Positions 13,361-26,689 of a stretch of 64,000 nucleotides of DNA are shown here, piece after piece (within the stretch, counting starts at the first letter, position 1; the number at the start of each line of letters is the position of its first letter). The notes under the pieces were generated by a model. It was given only the letters and a program-made list of their open reading frames with translations, was not told the DNA's origin and ran no database searches. A program made the translations under genes and the position numbers. The DNA is from Monomorium pharaonis (Eukaryota > Arthropoda > Insecta > Hymenoptera > Formicidae): assembly GCF_013373865.1 (NCBI RefSeq), contig NC_050468.1:28476774-28540773 (forward strand), in the 5' to 3' direction.

Positions 13361-14150
13361 AATTTTACGATGACAATGTGGAATAAAAATACTTCACTAA
13401 GAAATTCACTGCAAGTTGCACGAAGGATACGAAGTTACGCAGCAATCGCGTTGCTTCCTCCGCATAACGAACGCCTTGTAGGAGCGGTCACGACAGGCGA
13501 CGTCGCGGATCGAACGTTCGAAAGCGCGGCGGACGTTATGGGAAACCCTGACAAAGAGAGATTCTCCGGGGTCGGCCGCGACTCACGTGCACATGATCCT
13601 TCGAGCCAAAGGATCGAATCGTGTGTGCGAAGGTCCGTACATGAGAATCGAAACGTGGAGCGGCCGATTGGAACGCGTCATGTCGGACCGAAGACGCGAA
13701 CCTCCAACTCACTCGGGATACATCAAAGGACACCGATTGCGAAGAAAGATCCTCCGATCGTTTTTACGACTGTCCGCGGTCCTGCGAATAAAATTATCAT
13801 CCGCTAAGAGCTTCCGAAAGTGTCCGGAATTGTTACAATTAATATTGGATTGTAAGTTTTTGATTGATTTATGATGCAATTGCAAAGTAAAATCCTATAT
13901 TGTGCAAACTATTTTTATTAACGTGGATTCTTTAATATGTTTTACATTTATTTTATTTGTATTTTTAAAAATGCTAACAAGAATAGATGCATTCTACAAA
14001 TGCATAGCAAAACTTTTTCTTACAAATAAAAACATTCTAGTGCACATTTATTTATCATCCAATTCAAATTGCCTTTTGCTCTAAGTACTAACGAACAGTT
14101 ACAATATAATTATTTATTCATTGACTATTCTGAATTTTATTAACCTACAC
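13361..14150. other. short CpG-rich patch and AT-rich flank
   Basis: A CpG-rich patch (13420-13800) carries a 145-codon plus frame starting at ATG 13370, but another plus frame and a minus frame are open over the same bases, which argues for composition. The frame has no hydrophobic segment, Cys pattern or repeat. Positions 13830-14150 are AT-rich and empty. Confidence 0.4.
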
Positions 14151-15490
14151 GTATTTTTGTATGCGCCCGTGGTTGCAAACGGACTGTCTGGGGGATTTTG
14201 GTTCGTAAAGTCCTAAGATTTAGTTTAAAAAAATTTAGATAGGACAATTCTATCTACGAGACTCGGCTTAAAGGGGGATGTGAGAAGGACGGACTTGCGT
14301 GGCGGGTCGACGCGATATTGCGCCGCGCTTATTTTAGAAATACAGTTAGAGATAACGAGGATGGACGAACCAGTATCCGGGCGGAGAACAGGATTAAAGG
14401 CCTGTTAGATGACGATGGGAGAAAAGGGGGAGGGGGAGGAGAGACATCTTTCGTTTTGCAGACGCGTGCGACTCGCTCGCGGTGGGAAGGAACGCGCGCG
14501 TTAAAAAGCGAGGACTCTGTCGGATGCGTGCTATGTATAGATAGATGTATATTAGTGGACCGGTAACCAAAGGAAGATTATACGCGGATATTTTGTTTCT
14601 GTGACCGGTACGTATCCGCGTCCGTGGGTATACAGTTAAGTACGATAGCGAGTGGCTCTCGATATGCATAATAAATGAAGGTAACGTGTTACAAAATTTT
14701 TATAATCCTTTATATAATCCTTATCCCTGTTGTATCGCGCTTCTCGTATCGTCAATTTCACGTCGGTGCGAGAACGCGACTGGCGAATGGGTATTAACAG
14801 TCCAACGATTTGCCTGGAAATTTGTGCGATTCGATACGAGTACGACCCATATACACGCTATTTTCGCCATTCTCGATCTCCGCTGAGGAAGGAGAGAAAA
14901 AAATCTGCAAACGGGCAATACGTCACGCGCGAAGCAAATGCGGTGGTGCAGCTGGCTGCCACTAATCCTGAAAGTACACACACACACACACACACATATC
15001 GTGGTGTGGTTCCGTGTCCCGATACCAGGATAGCACACGAACGCTCCGCGGCCTCTCTCGTGCGCCACGCTATCACCGCCGGCGTATCAGTGCTTCCTTG
15101 GTGCGCGCAAAGTGCCACGCCTCGGTAACGACACGGCGCACAATGCAACGCTTACACGATTGTAATAACGATGCCTGTTGGATATATCGGCGGAGAGAAT
15201 TAACTGATTATCCGTACGAGGGGCGACGTCGTACCGTACGTGTGTCTACTTATTTATTTCAAATACGTTACCACCGACGCTTTATCTCTCCGTGATAGAC
15301 TCGGCCGCGTCATTTTGCATTTCCTAACATGTGTTGTACCGAGACTCGGCCCAGTCACGATCGCCGTTAGAATGGTAGCAGAAGATTTTTACTTGACACA
15401 GCAGTTGCGCGCACTGGCGCACTCGCGATGTAACTCGTGACTTTGTTGGCGCGCTGCGCAATCGGTTTTTGTACAAGGTGTAACTTCTTG
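14151..15490. other. CpG-rich block with a CA microsatellite, no gene recognised
   Basis: Five or more 60-130 codon frames overlap on both strands and none stands out. A (CA)n tract lies at 14976-14996. Purine-rich GGGGGAGGGGGAGGAG occurs near 14426. Confidence 0.45.
14976..14996. repeat. (CA)n microsatellite
   Basis: Ten CA units in CpG-rich DNA. Confidence 0.9.
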
Positions 15491-16010
15491 CGGTCAATTA
15501 CAATTAAATTAATTAAAATACAAGTTTGGATAAATTACGTACATACATATACACACACACACGCGCGCACGCACACACTTTATTTTATTATTAATGTATA
15601 CATGTACATGTAACTTGCATTATATACTAATAAATATGTTACAACAAGCTATATAATTATAAAAAGTAAAATTTAATGTGTGTACGTGTGTAAGTAGTAT
15701 TTTATAAGATGTTAATATTTTATCAAAGTTACATATTTTAATAATTTAATTTTGTGATTTATATATGCATTATTTGATTCTTGTGGGAATTTTATATATT
15801 TACTATTAATTTAGTCTACAATATTTTACATTTACCTAATGTTATAATATTAATAATATAAAAGAAGATAATTTGAAATATAAAATAACATTTGGAAAAA
15901 ATCTTTATTTACAAAATTTTACAAATTGCCTTTAACAAACGCATCTTTTCACACAATAAAAATCTCATTTAGATAAAATTTTTGAAAATGACCGTTTATA
16001 TTTATTTCGC
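15491..16010. other. AT-rich DNA with alternating purine-pyrimidine tract
   Basis: An (AC)n/(CG)n mixed tract at 15549-15578 is followed by 400 bp of AT-rich sequence in which no gene or element is apparent. Confidence 0.5.
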
Positions 16011-16640
16011 TCTGACCTTACATTTGATTTTGAAGATATTTCCGAGTAATGTTCGAAGTGCGGTGCCTTTCACGTTTTGATTTTCCCGACGTTTCCCAAG
16101 GCTGCTCAAGATATCGAATTAAATTTTAGCAGAGATGCGAGTACGGTAATTCATTTCTCCGGCAACTTAATAAGTATTATTAGCGCGAAGTGTGTGTACG
16201 CGCTTAAACCAACGGAAACGGCCATATCGCACGGATACACTCGGCGACCGGCGCGCAACGTTCAAATCTCTATTGGGGCTCAGACAACAATTTAGTAGCC
16301 GCGGACAAAGGCGAATGGCGCGGACCCGATTATTGATTCAACGTCGGCGCGGTCCGTTTTGTTGAGAACAATGCGGAAAGTCGACGCCGTAAACTATACA
16401 TATCGCTGTGTATACTCCTAAAACCATAATCGAACGTTTGCACTATTTCTATAAGACAATAACGGACGCCGGCACTCTGCTTGCACAGGTATGCGCTATT
16501 GATGTCGCGCTTATTACGCGCGCGAACCGCGGCCGCGACGACACCGACACACCAACGAAATCGCGCCGCATGCACAATGAGCCGCGACGGAAGAACGATC
16601 TTTCTTCGCCGTATCGGACTCCTCTCTACTTTTAATGTTG
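16011..16640. other. CpG-rich block, no gene recognised
   Basis: Frames of 72-81 codons on both strands, mutually overlapping and without motifs. Confidence 0.45.
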
Positions 16641-16799
16641 CCTGAAAAAAAGGGTTGTATATACTTGAATTTTTTACTCTTTGAATTACAATTAGTGAAG
16701 AATCAATGAAAATGTATTGATTTTGTATACTTATAACTTATCAATCAGTGAAGTAAATACGCTGATTTTTCAGAGAGTATAAAAATTAAACAAGTTCAA

Positions 16800-17165
16800 A
16801 AAATTAAATCTTCAGGAAACAAAAAGACTTCTCATTTTCAAACGCCCATTATATAAATATAATAATTTTTCTTCGAATAATAAATTTGAGAACAGAGTGG
16901 TAGAATTTGACTAATATTTTGAGGATCTGTTAAGCAAAAAAAAATTCTATGGACACATTTAGTCTTTTCATAATATTTAGAATAATAATAACTTTTTTAT
17001 TTCTTATTTATAAAATTTTACAAATTAAATCTTAAGAATAGCAACTTTTTATATTTCTCTTTGTATAAATATGACAATTTTTCTTTGGACATGTAATAAG
17101 AACAAAATTTTTAGACTTTAATCAATACTTTTTTAAGACTTATTAAAAAAAACTGGACTTGTTTA
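16800..17165. repeat. diverged tandem duplication, unit about 227 bp
   Basis: The stretch starting AATTAAATCTT at about 16802 is echoed from about 17027. In both, AATTAAATCTT is followed by TATAAATAT, then AATTTTTCTT, then an AATAA word and a GACT..AATA..TTTT segment in the same order. Identity is roughly 60% by eye. It may be two halves of a decayed transposon. AACAAGTT at 16793 and GGACTTGTTTA at 17155 and 17300 repeat around it. Confidence 0.35.
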
Positions 17166-17320
17166 CGTAATTTTATGTTTACCTTTTATATTTATATTTC
17201 CTGTTTGATTCTTGGAGAATTCTTGTAAAAGGAAAACCGTTCCCGATGTGATGCTACCGATAAAGAATGATTTGATGCCATAAATCAGATTTTTTAATGG
17301 ACTTGTTTAGTTTTTCAAAG

Positions 17321-18320
17321 AAACTCTTTATTTGCTATCGCGAGGGACAAATTATAGTTCCTACAACAACAAAATTAATCAATCCAGCGTATGCATAATA
17401 AATGCACGGTCTCCCCAAGGTGTTTCCGGACTTCTCCACCAAAGGCTCCGTACAAAGTCTACTTTTCACGTAACCTTTAGAAGAATTTTTGTGCATTTCA
17501 ATCCCTCGTATCGTGAGGATCGCCGACAAATTATAATTTCTCCTTATCGAGATTAATCAACTTAAGTCGCGCCGTAAATTAGCCCGCAGAGGAGTAACGC
17601 CGCCGCCGCATTAGCAGCGTGCAGGAAACCGTGGTGCAAAAACAATTTATTTTGCCACTTACCGCCGCTCTCAAGCAGCTCGAACGCGAGCAAAAGTTGT
17701 TCGGCGCAAATTAATTATTTATCGCGTTACCGTGAATCGCGAGCGCGTGACATTTTGACATTTTCTAGCGTCTCGATCGCGGAGGTGGTCGCGATTGGCC
17801 GGGACTCTCTCGCAAACGGGAACACCTCGTATAAATCGTTCGGCGTGTCACGGTGCATAATACGCGGCCGGTAATGCGTAAATGTAAAACGTGCCGACGA
17901 CGTAACCGCGCCGTAAACCGCGCTCAAGCAAGCGCAATCACGCGCGCGCTCTCCACTTTGTTGCGCTGGAGGAACGCCGATTCGCTGAAACGCACGTCGT
18001 TCGATTTTCCAACCGATCTTTTATCTATTACCACATCCCGACTGTGTATTTATTTGTTGCCGGAGGTACCGATCCGGCCGAGGCACGCCGAGAGACGCGG
18101 TGTAATGCAGCGCCGCGCCGCGTAGAAATAAATCTGAGAACACACCCTGCATGAGTCAAATTCAGTGAAGATATCTTACGGCCGTATGTGGCCGCGCATT
18201 CTTCGGCGCGCGCGTAAAAATCCCTTAATTGCAAAATTAAACTTTACGCGCGCAATCTTATCTCCTATCGCAGGTATTAACTCTCTGACTTTTATCGTTC
18301 CTCGCGTACACAGCATACAC
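17321..18320. other. CpG-rich block with a possible conserved segment
   Basis: Within it, 17570-17715 reads open on the minus strand for about 50 codons without an ATG and contains a good donor-like site (CGG then GTAAGT, reverse complement of 17659-17667). It also carries AATTAATTA homeodomain-type words. It could be conserved non-coding DNA. Other frames are overlapping and unremarkable. Confidence 0.3.
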
Positions 18321-19985
18321 CGATGTTAGCTTTTTGATAGCTGGATATATATATGTGGTTAGATGTATAACCAGCTACTTGTCCTCCAAACATACATATT
18401 TCAAATATAACAGTAGTCAACTACTACCAACGTCTATCGACATTACGTCTTAAAAAGAGGATCTTTACAAATAACATTTGGGACAATAAAGATTAAATAA
18501 GCTTTTTCGAATTTTTAAGTTAAAATTTATTTCGTAAATATTCTTGAGGAAGCACCTAGAGAATTCTAAAAGTGTTTCAACCCAATACAATTTTTGTACA
18601 CATAATTTTCGCGTGGCAAAGACTTGCTCTTTTGTCTTTTCTTCAGACCTCTATTTCCTGCATTTTATCGCCAGAACTGCCGGAACTTTCTTCAAATGTA
18701 CAGAATTTTTCGTATAGAATTTTACATGGAGAAATTTAAACTTTTTCGAGAAAAACCAGAACTCTGTTAATTATATCAAAATTTTACAAATAATGTGTTA
18801 ACGCCATAAAAGCTTTTTCAGTGCATTCACTTCGGCAGAACGAGAAGTATAACTTTACGAAAGGTACTTTCCGAGTGTAGAAACGTGCGTAAAATACGCA
18901 AGTGCGATATAGACATCAATTTTACGGCGAGCAATCGCGAGGAAAGCGAGGATATAAAATCGAAGCCAGAGGGAAAAAGGTTTTGAATATTCTTCTATGT
19001 TGCCATAATACGGATCTGAATAATCCTATTAAATCCCATGCATAAGTAATCTCGACAGATCTGTTGAACGCTTTTTTTCTACTCTATTTGATAGTACGCA
19101 CTAATAACGCAACGATAACGAATAAAATATATTTTATGTTAAAGAAACGATTGAGCTCCACGGGATAAAGAGTTCGAAACAAAAAATAGTAAATGTGCAT
19201 GAGGAAGGAATGTTATACGAGAAATGCGTGCGCTGAAAATAATCAAAAAGCAACGTAAGCGGCAGAGATAAATGATTGACGACGTGTTAATCGCCCGAAA
19301 GAAAATCGTGCGTAATTATAATGCGTAATTATAAACGTGCCTGTGCGTGGATTTCGATTAAGAATCCATAGGAGACGAGCACCTCGGTCGTTAAGAAATA
19401 ATTGCATACAGGGACCATGCGAGCGCGACGGTATAATGCCGGTTCGATCATCAGGCCGTATTAACCCAGTATTAACCCACATACGGGTCCAGGAGGCATT
19501 TTCGAGGCGCGTCTCGCATGATAATTGACGGCTTTCGTCAAGGAAATTATTCCATGAAAATACCCCGAACTACCGTATTACCCGCTCGACGGATGGGTTT
19601 CCACTATTTCGCCCTTAAGTACCGTAATTAAATAAGAGTAAAATTACGCGCAAGCGTTTTCGCGGTCGTCGACGTTCCGTTTTGCTCGTAATAACAACGT
19701 CAAAGCGTTTCTCGTTGAAACAACCATGTCGCAATATTGACCGCGCTCGTCATATGGATATACTTAAGGTTTACGAACCGGGCATTCTTTTCATGATAAA
19801 AATCACTTCCGCTCGACGAAAGAGATCTTTCGCTAACAATGCTCGTTATGGGCTTACATTAAGGATATTTTGGTTGCGCGAACGGTACCCAACGATTTCG
19901 CGTCCAGTATATAATAACGCTGTATCGTTAATATCAGTAATAATGAAATATGAAAGTGTTGTATCCTGTATTCGTCACCTTTAAC
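18321..19985. other. AT-rich then mixed DNA, no gene
   Basis: An imperfect 14-bp stem (TAGCTGGATATATA / matching arm ending CCAGCTA) lies at 18337-18376. Positions 18840-19985 are of intermediate composition with frames of up to 100 codons (plus 19682-19984) that begin at non-ATG codons and show no domain. Confidence 0.4.
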
Positions 19986-21180
19986 CTTCTACAACAATTC
20001 CTTATTCTTAATATGAGATTCTACTGAGAAAAAGAAACATTATGTAGGACATTTAAATGACAATATGGTTTTCTTCCCAAGAAGAAAGTTTCTTTCTTAT
20101 AAAATTTAATTAATTGCTACTTTAACTTCTTAGCTTTTTAGGTACAATTTAGATACAATTCTGAGTTTTTTTTAAGCATGAGCGAAAATTTTATTAAAGT
20201 TACGCTTTAAAATCAGGAAAATAAGATTTATCAAAAAGATTGAAAGTCAAATAATAAGCTATAAAGAGTCGGCGCTTTTTTCCCCAAAAATCAAATACAT
20301 TAAGAATATTTTAGATTTACAATTATTAACTAAAAGTTATTGAGATTAAAAAAACTATGAACTAATGGTTTATTCCTTTTTTCCGAATTAATGAAAAAAA
20401 AACTTTGATCATATATATTTAAAATTTGGCCTAAAACCAGCTGCAAAGAAAAATACAACGACAAATTTAACTTATAATGATTTATGCAGAAAAAATAATT
20501 TAAGTTTTCTGTAATTTTAAATATAGACAAATAATTTTTAAATAAGTAGATCTAAATAAATTTTTACACTTTTTTTGAATATCTATTAATTATTATTATA
20601 ATAGTATATGTGTAAAAAAATTTGACTTAATTTGTAATGTTATCTATTTATAAAATTTGCAAATAACTACTACAAAACACACTTTTATATTAAGAATCAA
20701 GAGTATATAAAAATTTAAGTAACTTTTAAGACAAGAAGATTTTGTTTAAATTTTACAGATATATTTGAACGGATTAACAAAAAAATCTATGAAATTTTTG
20801 GTAATATGTCACACATACATCTTTCTTTAAACTTAGGTTTATTAAACCATTTGCTATTTATTAAAGTAATAAAGTATCTACTATCTAGTATCTAGTATCT
20901 ACTAATAAAGTATCTACACTTTTTAACAATAAGATATTTATAATTTTTAGTTAAATTTAATAAACAAAATTACTTAAAAAAAAAAATTTTTTTTGAAGTG
21001 TCAAATGTACATACTGAATAAAAAGTTATTATACCAAAATCTAAGCAATAACATCATTAATTTATTGAAAGTAAAACTTCGATAAAACGTATTTTCCAAA
21101 AATATATGAAATCTACATATAAATTGCGCCAATTTAAAGAAGAATACATATATTTCCTCGACGCCCATTTGCGTTATATA
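19986..21180. other. AT-rich DNA with a short TATCTAS array
   Basis: AT-rich throughout. Between about 20871 and 20918, words TATCTAC and TATCTAG repeat five times and AATAAAGTATCTAC occurs twice. No frame of interest. Confidence 0.5.
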
Positions 21181-21407
21181 ACTACTGTTGTACCACTACT
21201 TTAAAAAAAAAAAAAAAAAATCAACCGCAAACTTATGCGGCCGAAACGAAATACGAAGAGCCCGGGGCGCGCTTCTTACAAACTGAGGCTTAACGACGGG
21301 TTCGCGGATAATAATTCCAGGTCGTTATTCCCCACGACGATGAAATACGAAACTTGGGTGGCGGAGATATTACTCCGCGAAGCGCATTAAATTCTCGATA
21401 AACCTGA

Positions 21408-21410
<3 letters not shown>

Positions 21411-21439
<29 letters not shown>
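21411..21439. repeat. (GCA)n trinucleotide tract
   Basis: Nine to ten GCA units, giving poly-Gln, poly-Ala or, on the minus strand, poly-Cys in open frames. No surrounding exon structure was seen. Confidence 0.9.
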
Positions 21440-21440
<1 letters not shown>

Positions 21441-22381
21441 GGCACGACACAGCGCGGCGCCTCGTTCATCGTGCGTCCTCCTCCGCGCGATGCGCCGGGC
21501 AGATCTATCTAAAGGGTCGCAATATCCATATCCATTATCGTTGCGAGAAACCGCAGTTCTCTCGCCCACGTGCGTGCGTGCCTGATGCATGCGCGCGGCT
21601 TGTCTCGCGCGTGGATCGCGCCCCTGATATAATTTATAGGGAAAACGCGAGAGATAGATCTCGCGTTCATCAGGACGATGATTTAGCGCGCCTCCGACCA
21701 CACGTAGGTGTCTCATCGTTCGGGCCCAGCCTCGTTCTGCCTTTTTCCAAACTGCAAGGTGATTAACGGGCACCCTCGTTCTCATGTCTCTCACGTCCGA
21801 GCGACGGCGCTTATTTCGTCGGCATTGAGGACTCTTTAGGAAGTTGCCTCGTTTATTTGGTAAAAATTAATGTAGCATGTATTTATAAAATAATAAATTT
21901 TGTGCGAGATAAAATCCTGCTTGTAGATAGAAAAGTCTCCTCGGGTCACGAGTATATGAAATGATAACGTTTATATACAGCTTACATTTATATAAACAGG
22001 AGCAACGATCTCTTAAATTAGTTTCTACATAATTATAAAAAGCAAACGTAATACGCCTCGATTTGCATTTTCAAGTTTGTCGAAGCCAAAGTCGTATAAT
22101 AATTCGAGAAGAAATTGCAACATTTTTACAATTCCGATATCTCCATTGTAATCAGTGTGTATGTGCAGTTGCGCAATAGAGAGATAATCTCGGCGTCTCC
22201 CGCGTATCAATCGTACTTCAGCGCTTGCGCTTATTATCATCAATTTGGCGCTTAATATCCCGGCCGCCTGGTTGGTACGAGTCATCGTTATTAACGCGCG
22301 CGTTTCGCCTGCTGTACATCCCGCCGCGTTCCAGATCGTGCGCTTTCGATCTCGCGGCACCTTGCAAAAAAAAAGAAGGAA

Positions 22382-22386
<5 letters not shown>

Positions 22387-22413
<27 letters not shown>
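22387..22413. repeat. (GA)n tract
   Basis: About 13 GA units. In insects such tracts can bind GAGA factor, but no promoter is evident here. Confidence 0.9.
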
Positions 22414-22521
22414 TAAAAAAGAAGGAGAAGAAAACGCATAAACGTACTCGAGGCGCTCGCCCGTCGGATCTGGGTCTCTCCCGACGAGGCGCGCCTCGAA
22501 AAACAGGAGGAGGTAGAGAGG

Positions 22522-22547
22522 CCTCCTCCTCCTCCTCCTCCTCCTCT
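22522..22547. repeat. (CCT)n trinucleotide tract
   Basis: Eight CCT units within CpG-rich DNA. Confidence 0.9.
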
Positions 22548-23529
22548 CCCGCGAGGAAGATACATGTCTCACGCTTTCGACCCGACAACGTGCGTGCACG
22601 TCCACGCCAATTAATGGCTTTCGACTTTTGATTGACGTCCCGTACCGATCGGCCGTACACTTGTTGCACGCTGTGTTTCACGGTAATCGGGACGGGCACG
22701 TACGACTCCTCCGTAATTGCAGGGATAATGCACGGGCGTCTCCTCCTCGCGGCGCGGCACGTATAAGTTGCATCGCGCGATGCGATACGCGCGATGTGCG
22801 GACCACTGGGAGACCCGGGCCGTTTTCGTGGTCGTCGTCGGGGCCATCACTCGGCCCCGCTTCGTTTCGTAATCGCCTTCGCTGCTCGTATACAAGAACC
22901 GGGGCGCGCCGATCCCCGAACTTTACGAGCCGATCCCGAACAATAACTTATCTCCCTTTTTTTCCTCTCCTTGCAACAAAAACAAAATGGTTCTCTCTCT
23001 CTCTCTTTCTCTCTTTATTCTTTGGTCATGTAATTAAATCGGCGATTGTACTTTCGCTAAATCGAAACGTCTTACTCGATCGCGGCTGCTCTTGCGAGAT
23101 AAAAATAAACGTAAATATGTAATTAATTCTTTCGTGTCTTTTTTTTCTGGAAATAATTAGCATTCAATTCGCTTTTTACTTGAAGATTTTTATTTGAAGC
23201 TTTTTAGGTTCGTTGATTATGAATCTGCAGTCAAAATTTCAAATTTTAAAATAACGGGTTAAAATGAGTTTCACTCCATTTCAACAAAATTTAACATTTT
23301 ATTACGTCATATTGAAATCAAGTAGTGATTTTTTCGTATAGTTGACTTTCCAAATAAACTCAGACAGAACAAACTATTTTAATTTTTGAGGAAAATCTAT
23401 TTTTCATGTAATGGATGAAACTTACAAGGTTGAGTTTTTTTTATTAAGAATCTTATTATTCATTTTTAAAGTAAGCCTATTAAGAGAAATCGTTATCTTT
23501 ATCTTTGTGAACTAAAAAAAAGTTGTTAA

Positions 23530-23700
23530 TTTGATTAAATTTTTCAACTTGATTAAATTTCTTGCGTTTAAATATTTATGTAATTTGGCTAAATATATAA
23601 GTATATAAATGCTTAAATTGAAATTCAAGTACTTCATGTATTTAGGTTAAATACATAAATGCTTCAACTAAAGAAATTTAATCAACTTAAAAAAATTAGT
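23530..23700. repeat. AT-rich inverted-repeat element, copy 1
   Basis: The left arm (about 23543-23605, containing GATTAAATTTCTT and AAATATTTATGTAATTT) matches the reverse complement of the right arm (about 23627-23690, containing ATACATAAATGCTTCAACT and AAGAAATTTAATCAACTT) at roughly 75% by eye. A related sequence occurs at 43.0 kb, so this is a dispersed element, probably a MITE. Confidence 0.5.
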
Positions 23701-25800
23701 GCATTCTTTAGTGTAAAAAAATATGAATTTTTGAATTAAAAAAATTAGAATTTGCAGATGTTAAATATAATTTCTTTTTTGAGTTTATATAACTTGGCGT
23801 CGTTTAATTTAAAGTTTCGTTTAAATTTGTCCTTTTTTTCATTTTATGAGTTCAATAAATATAAAGTCGATCAGTTTAAAACAGGAAGCAATGCATCAAG
23901 AAGGTTTTACGTGGCTTCGTCAAACTGATAAATCCAGGCACGTAAAAGAAAAAAAAAACCATTTGTGCATCTCGATATATGGAATACAGAAGTCCACCCA
24001 ATTATCGTCTTTAATGATTGATGTTTTGCTACCGTACGTCATCGCGACCGTTTGAAAGCAGCTCCGCGCGGTGCAACGCAAATACATCACCTTGAAGATA
24101 TTTACCGTCTCTCGCTTCTTTTTCTGTCCATCGATTCGGCGCACGTCCTTCCTTCCGACGACTCATGCCTCTTGGGCTCTTGTTATAGACGAGTCCTTGA
24201 TGAATGCGCTCGCACGGCGATGGACATATTGGGAAAGCGTCATTTTCGATTCGCACAAGAATTGCATTATATAATTTCGATATTTTCATGTACTCATGAA
24301 CGCCTGCGAACGAGCATTTCGTATCAATGTTTTTATACTACAAGCATTCTGATAAAATTATGTTAATAATAATATCGTCTCTCATATACAATAATATCAC
24401 CTTTTTACATACCGGAATTATTAGCGGTAGCGAAGGATTAAAGTGATAATTGCACACATCAATACGGCTAATTTTCATACATTTTTTGCTGCGATTATAC
24501 ACGTCGATTAATCTTTAATCTCTGACGGGTAGTTAAATATCGACTAGAAATGTCGACCGAAATGGAACGAATTGATATAAAAACTGTAATGTATTAGGAC
24601 CGAATGCCGCATTGCGATTTCACTTTCTCTCTGTCTTTCTTGATAAAGGAAGACGATAGATATAAAGCAAAAACAGGTTTTTAAAAATTCAGAGTAAAAA
24701 ACCGAGTAAAAAAATAGTTTCTTAAATGTAAAAACCGGTTATTTTACAAACAATTAAAAAAAAAAAGAAATACAATTATTTTTCTTTACATTTATCGTTA
24801 AAACGTACAAAATTTATGTTATTTCAGTATTATTTAACATCTTTTATCTTTATAACTTTAAATATCGAGGCGGAAACGTTGTTGCAGTAATACAGTGTCT
24901 AATAGCAAATTCAGTCTTTGGATTTATATTTTTTTACAATCTTTATATTTTTTACACAGAAATCTTTTAAATAAATGTAAAAATTAGATTTTAAAACAAT
25001 AATATGGCGTCAAATATCCCAAGAAAATAATATGTATCCGAGTAAAAAAACTTTTAGTCGGATAAAGGGTCACTGTAAAAAACTAATTTGTACTGAGCTT
25101 TTTATTCAAAGTTTCTTTTTTTTTTTTCAATACTTTTCTCTATTAAAAAAAACCGCTATATTACTTTACGGCAAAGATGCGCCTGTCACGTCGAGACAAC
25201 CGCTCTGCTACGGTTTATCGGATGATGAATTCGTGCGCGCGTATTAAGGCCTGTCAAGCGATACAGAAGCGACCGGTCTAAAGTAGGTCTCCAGGTAATT
25301 ATAACGAAATGGTCTTTTTTTTCCACCGGCAACGACTTCATGAATTTTTTTCTCAAACAATTCGCTTTACCGGAGTAACGTCTTTATGGACGTGAGGGAC
25401 AAGCGCGCATCGCCTTGAAGGGATTCTCTCCTTTTCATTTCACATCGGCGGCTACGCCGTGCCGCGGTGTGGTCGGCCTTCCACTCGATGGAAAAGTTCA
25501 GCTTTAGTTCGGCTGGCCGAGAAAAAAGACGGCTACGTGTCCTTGAGACGATCACGTACAACATACGCGATCTCTTATTAACTTGTCAACCCATCCGAAA
25601 TCCCGGGACGAACGCTGGGAACCAGCCTCGCGGTTATTAAAACGCGAAGAAAGCATGGGGCACATTAGCGTTTCTCTTCTTTTGTCGGTAGGGAAAATTT
25701 TTACGAAAGTAAATAAAGAAATGTTTTCGTGAGAGGCGGTGCCGCACACGAAAAGAAGTGCCTGGTCAATTTGATACGTCGGCAGGTAGTTAGAATGTTT
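23701..25800. other. AT-rich and CpG-rich alternation, no gene
   Basis: CpG-rich patches at 24040-24640 and 25160-25800 carry frames of up to about 100 codons on both strands without motifs. The AT-rich part (24640-25160) has repeated words GAGTAAAAAA and TGTAAAAA that may be element remnants. Confidence 0.4.
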
Positions 25801-25807
25801 GCGTCAT

Positions 25808-25917
25808 TGTTAATCCTTCTCCCCACCTGCACTAAAAAAATCCGCACCTATATAAAAATTTAGTGCTCTTTTGTCGCTTTTGCTGCTCTATTCCAAATTT
25901 TGTCGCTCAAGTCGTTT
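25808..25917 (-). repeat. left inverted arm with a coding-like remnant
   Basis: Read on the minus strand, this arm has AAA CGA CTT GAG CGA CAA AAT (Lys-Arg-Leu-Glu-Arg-Gln-Asn), then Leu-Glu and a TAG at 25888-25890. In a second frame it reads Asn-Asp-Leu-Ser-Asp-Lys-Ile and continues to a TAA. The right arm has the same peptides in both frames. The homology to the exon at 27409 fades upstream of this point, so the arm looks like a 5'-truncated copy of that exon's end plus its 3' flank. Confidence 0.55.
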
Positions 25918-26080
25918 GGCAGGAAACGACGTTTGAAAGAGGTGCCATCAAGCTAGCTCCCGCCCCTCCCCCAATAAAAAATATATTTAGAGTGCTCATA
26001 TCAAAAAAATAAATACACCAGAATTTATTTCTTTCTAGTTGCTTTAATGTAAATTAGTGTAAAAACATTTTGAAATTATA

Positions 26081-26103
26081 ACACACACACACACACACAC
26101 ACA
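26081..26103. repeat. (AC)n microsatellite
   Basis: Eleven AC units inside the inverted-arm element. Confidence 0.9.
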
Positions 26104-26689
26104 TTGTTAAAGATATACCCATATCTACTTAGTGTTGGGGTATACAGGTATTTCCTAAAAAATTTTGCATTCCCAAAATATTTTTGTATAAGTAATCCAA
26201 AATGTATAGGTATTAATAAATAATTTTAGCATAATTTTAAATTTCAAAATACGCAAATAAAAATGAAAGACGTTTAAGATACAATAGATGTAAAATAAAA
26301 AGGTATAAAATGAAGAAAATTAAAACATTTTTAAATAAATATTTAGATAAAGGAAACTTTTAACTGAAATAAACTTTGGAAACGTAGGTTCTTTCATCGA
26401 AGATGGGGAGATACCGAAAATTAATTGCCACTGCAAAGCTACCGGTGTACTTCTCACCAACGCTGTCAGCAGACTTTTCAGATTTGTTCACGCAATTTTG
26501 TTCACGCAGATGGTGGGGAGAGACGGTGTGAGACGGCTGACGTGACGCAATCAAATAGAATCTGAAAAGTGTCGTCGCAAGTGATTTGTCGAGGCATTGC
26601 CAATTGTGAAAATTTGTTACCGAGGTATAGAGTAGAAAAAGAACTAAAGGCAATAACCAATCATATTGTAGATTTAGTGATTTTTTAAT

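Larger units (their letters stand above)
21181..23120. other. CpG-rich block rich in simple repeats, no supported gene
   Basis: The block starts after an 18-base A run (21203-21220). The longest frame in the window (minus 22025-22699, 224 codons) lies here, but it crosses the (GA)n and (CCT)n tracts and reads as runs of Glu, Ser, Leu and Phe. Parallel frames are open on both strands, so I do not accept it as a gene. Confidence 0.5.

Noticed and set aside
13370..13807. 145-codon plus frame starting at an ATG
   Set aside because: Two other frames are open over the same CpG-rich patch; no domain.
22025..22699. 224-codon minus-strand frame, longest in the window
   Set aside because: It crosses (GA)n and (CCT)n tracts, is low complexity, and other frames are open over the same bases.
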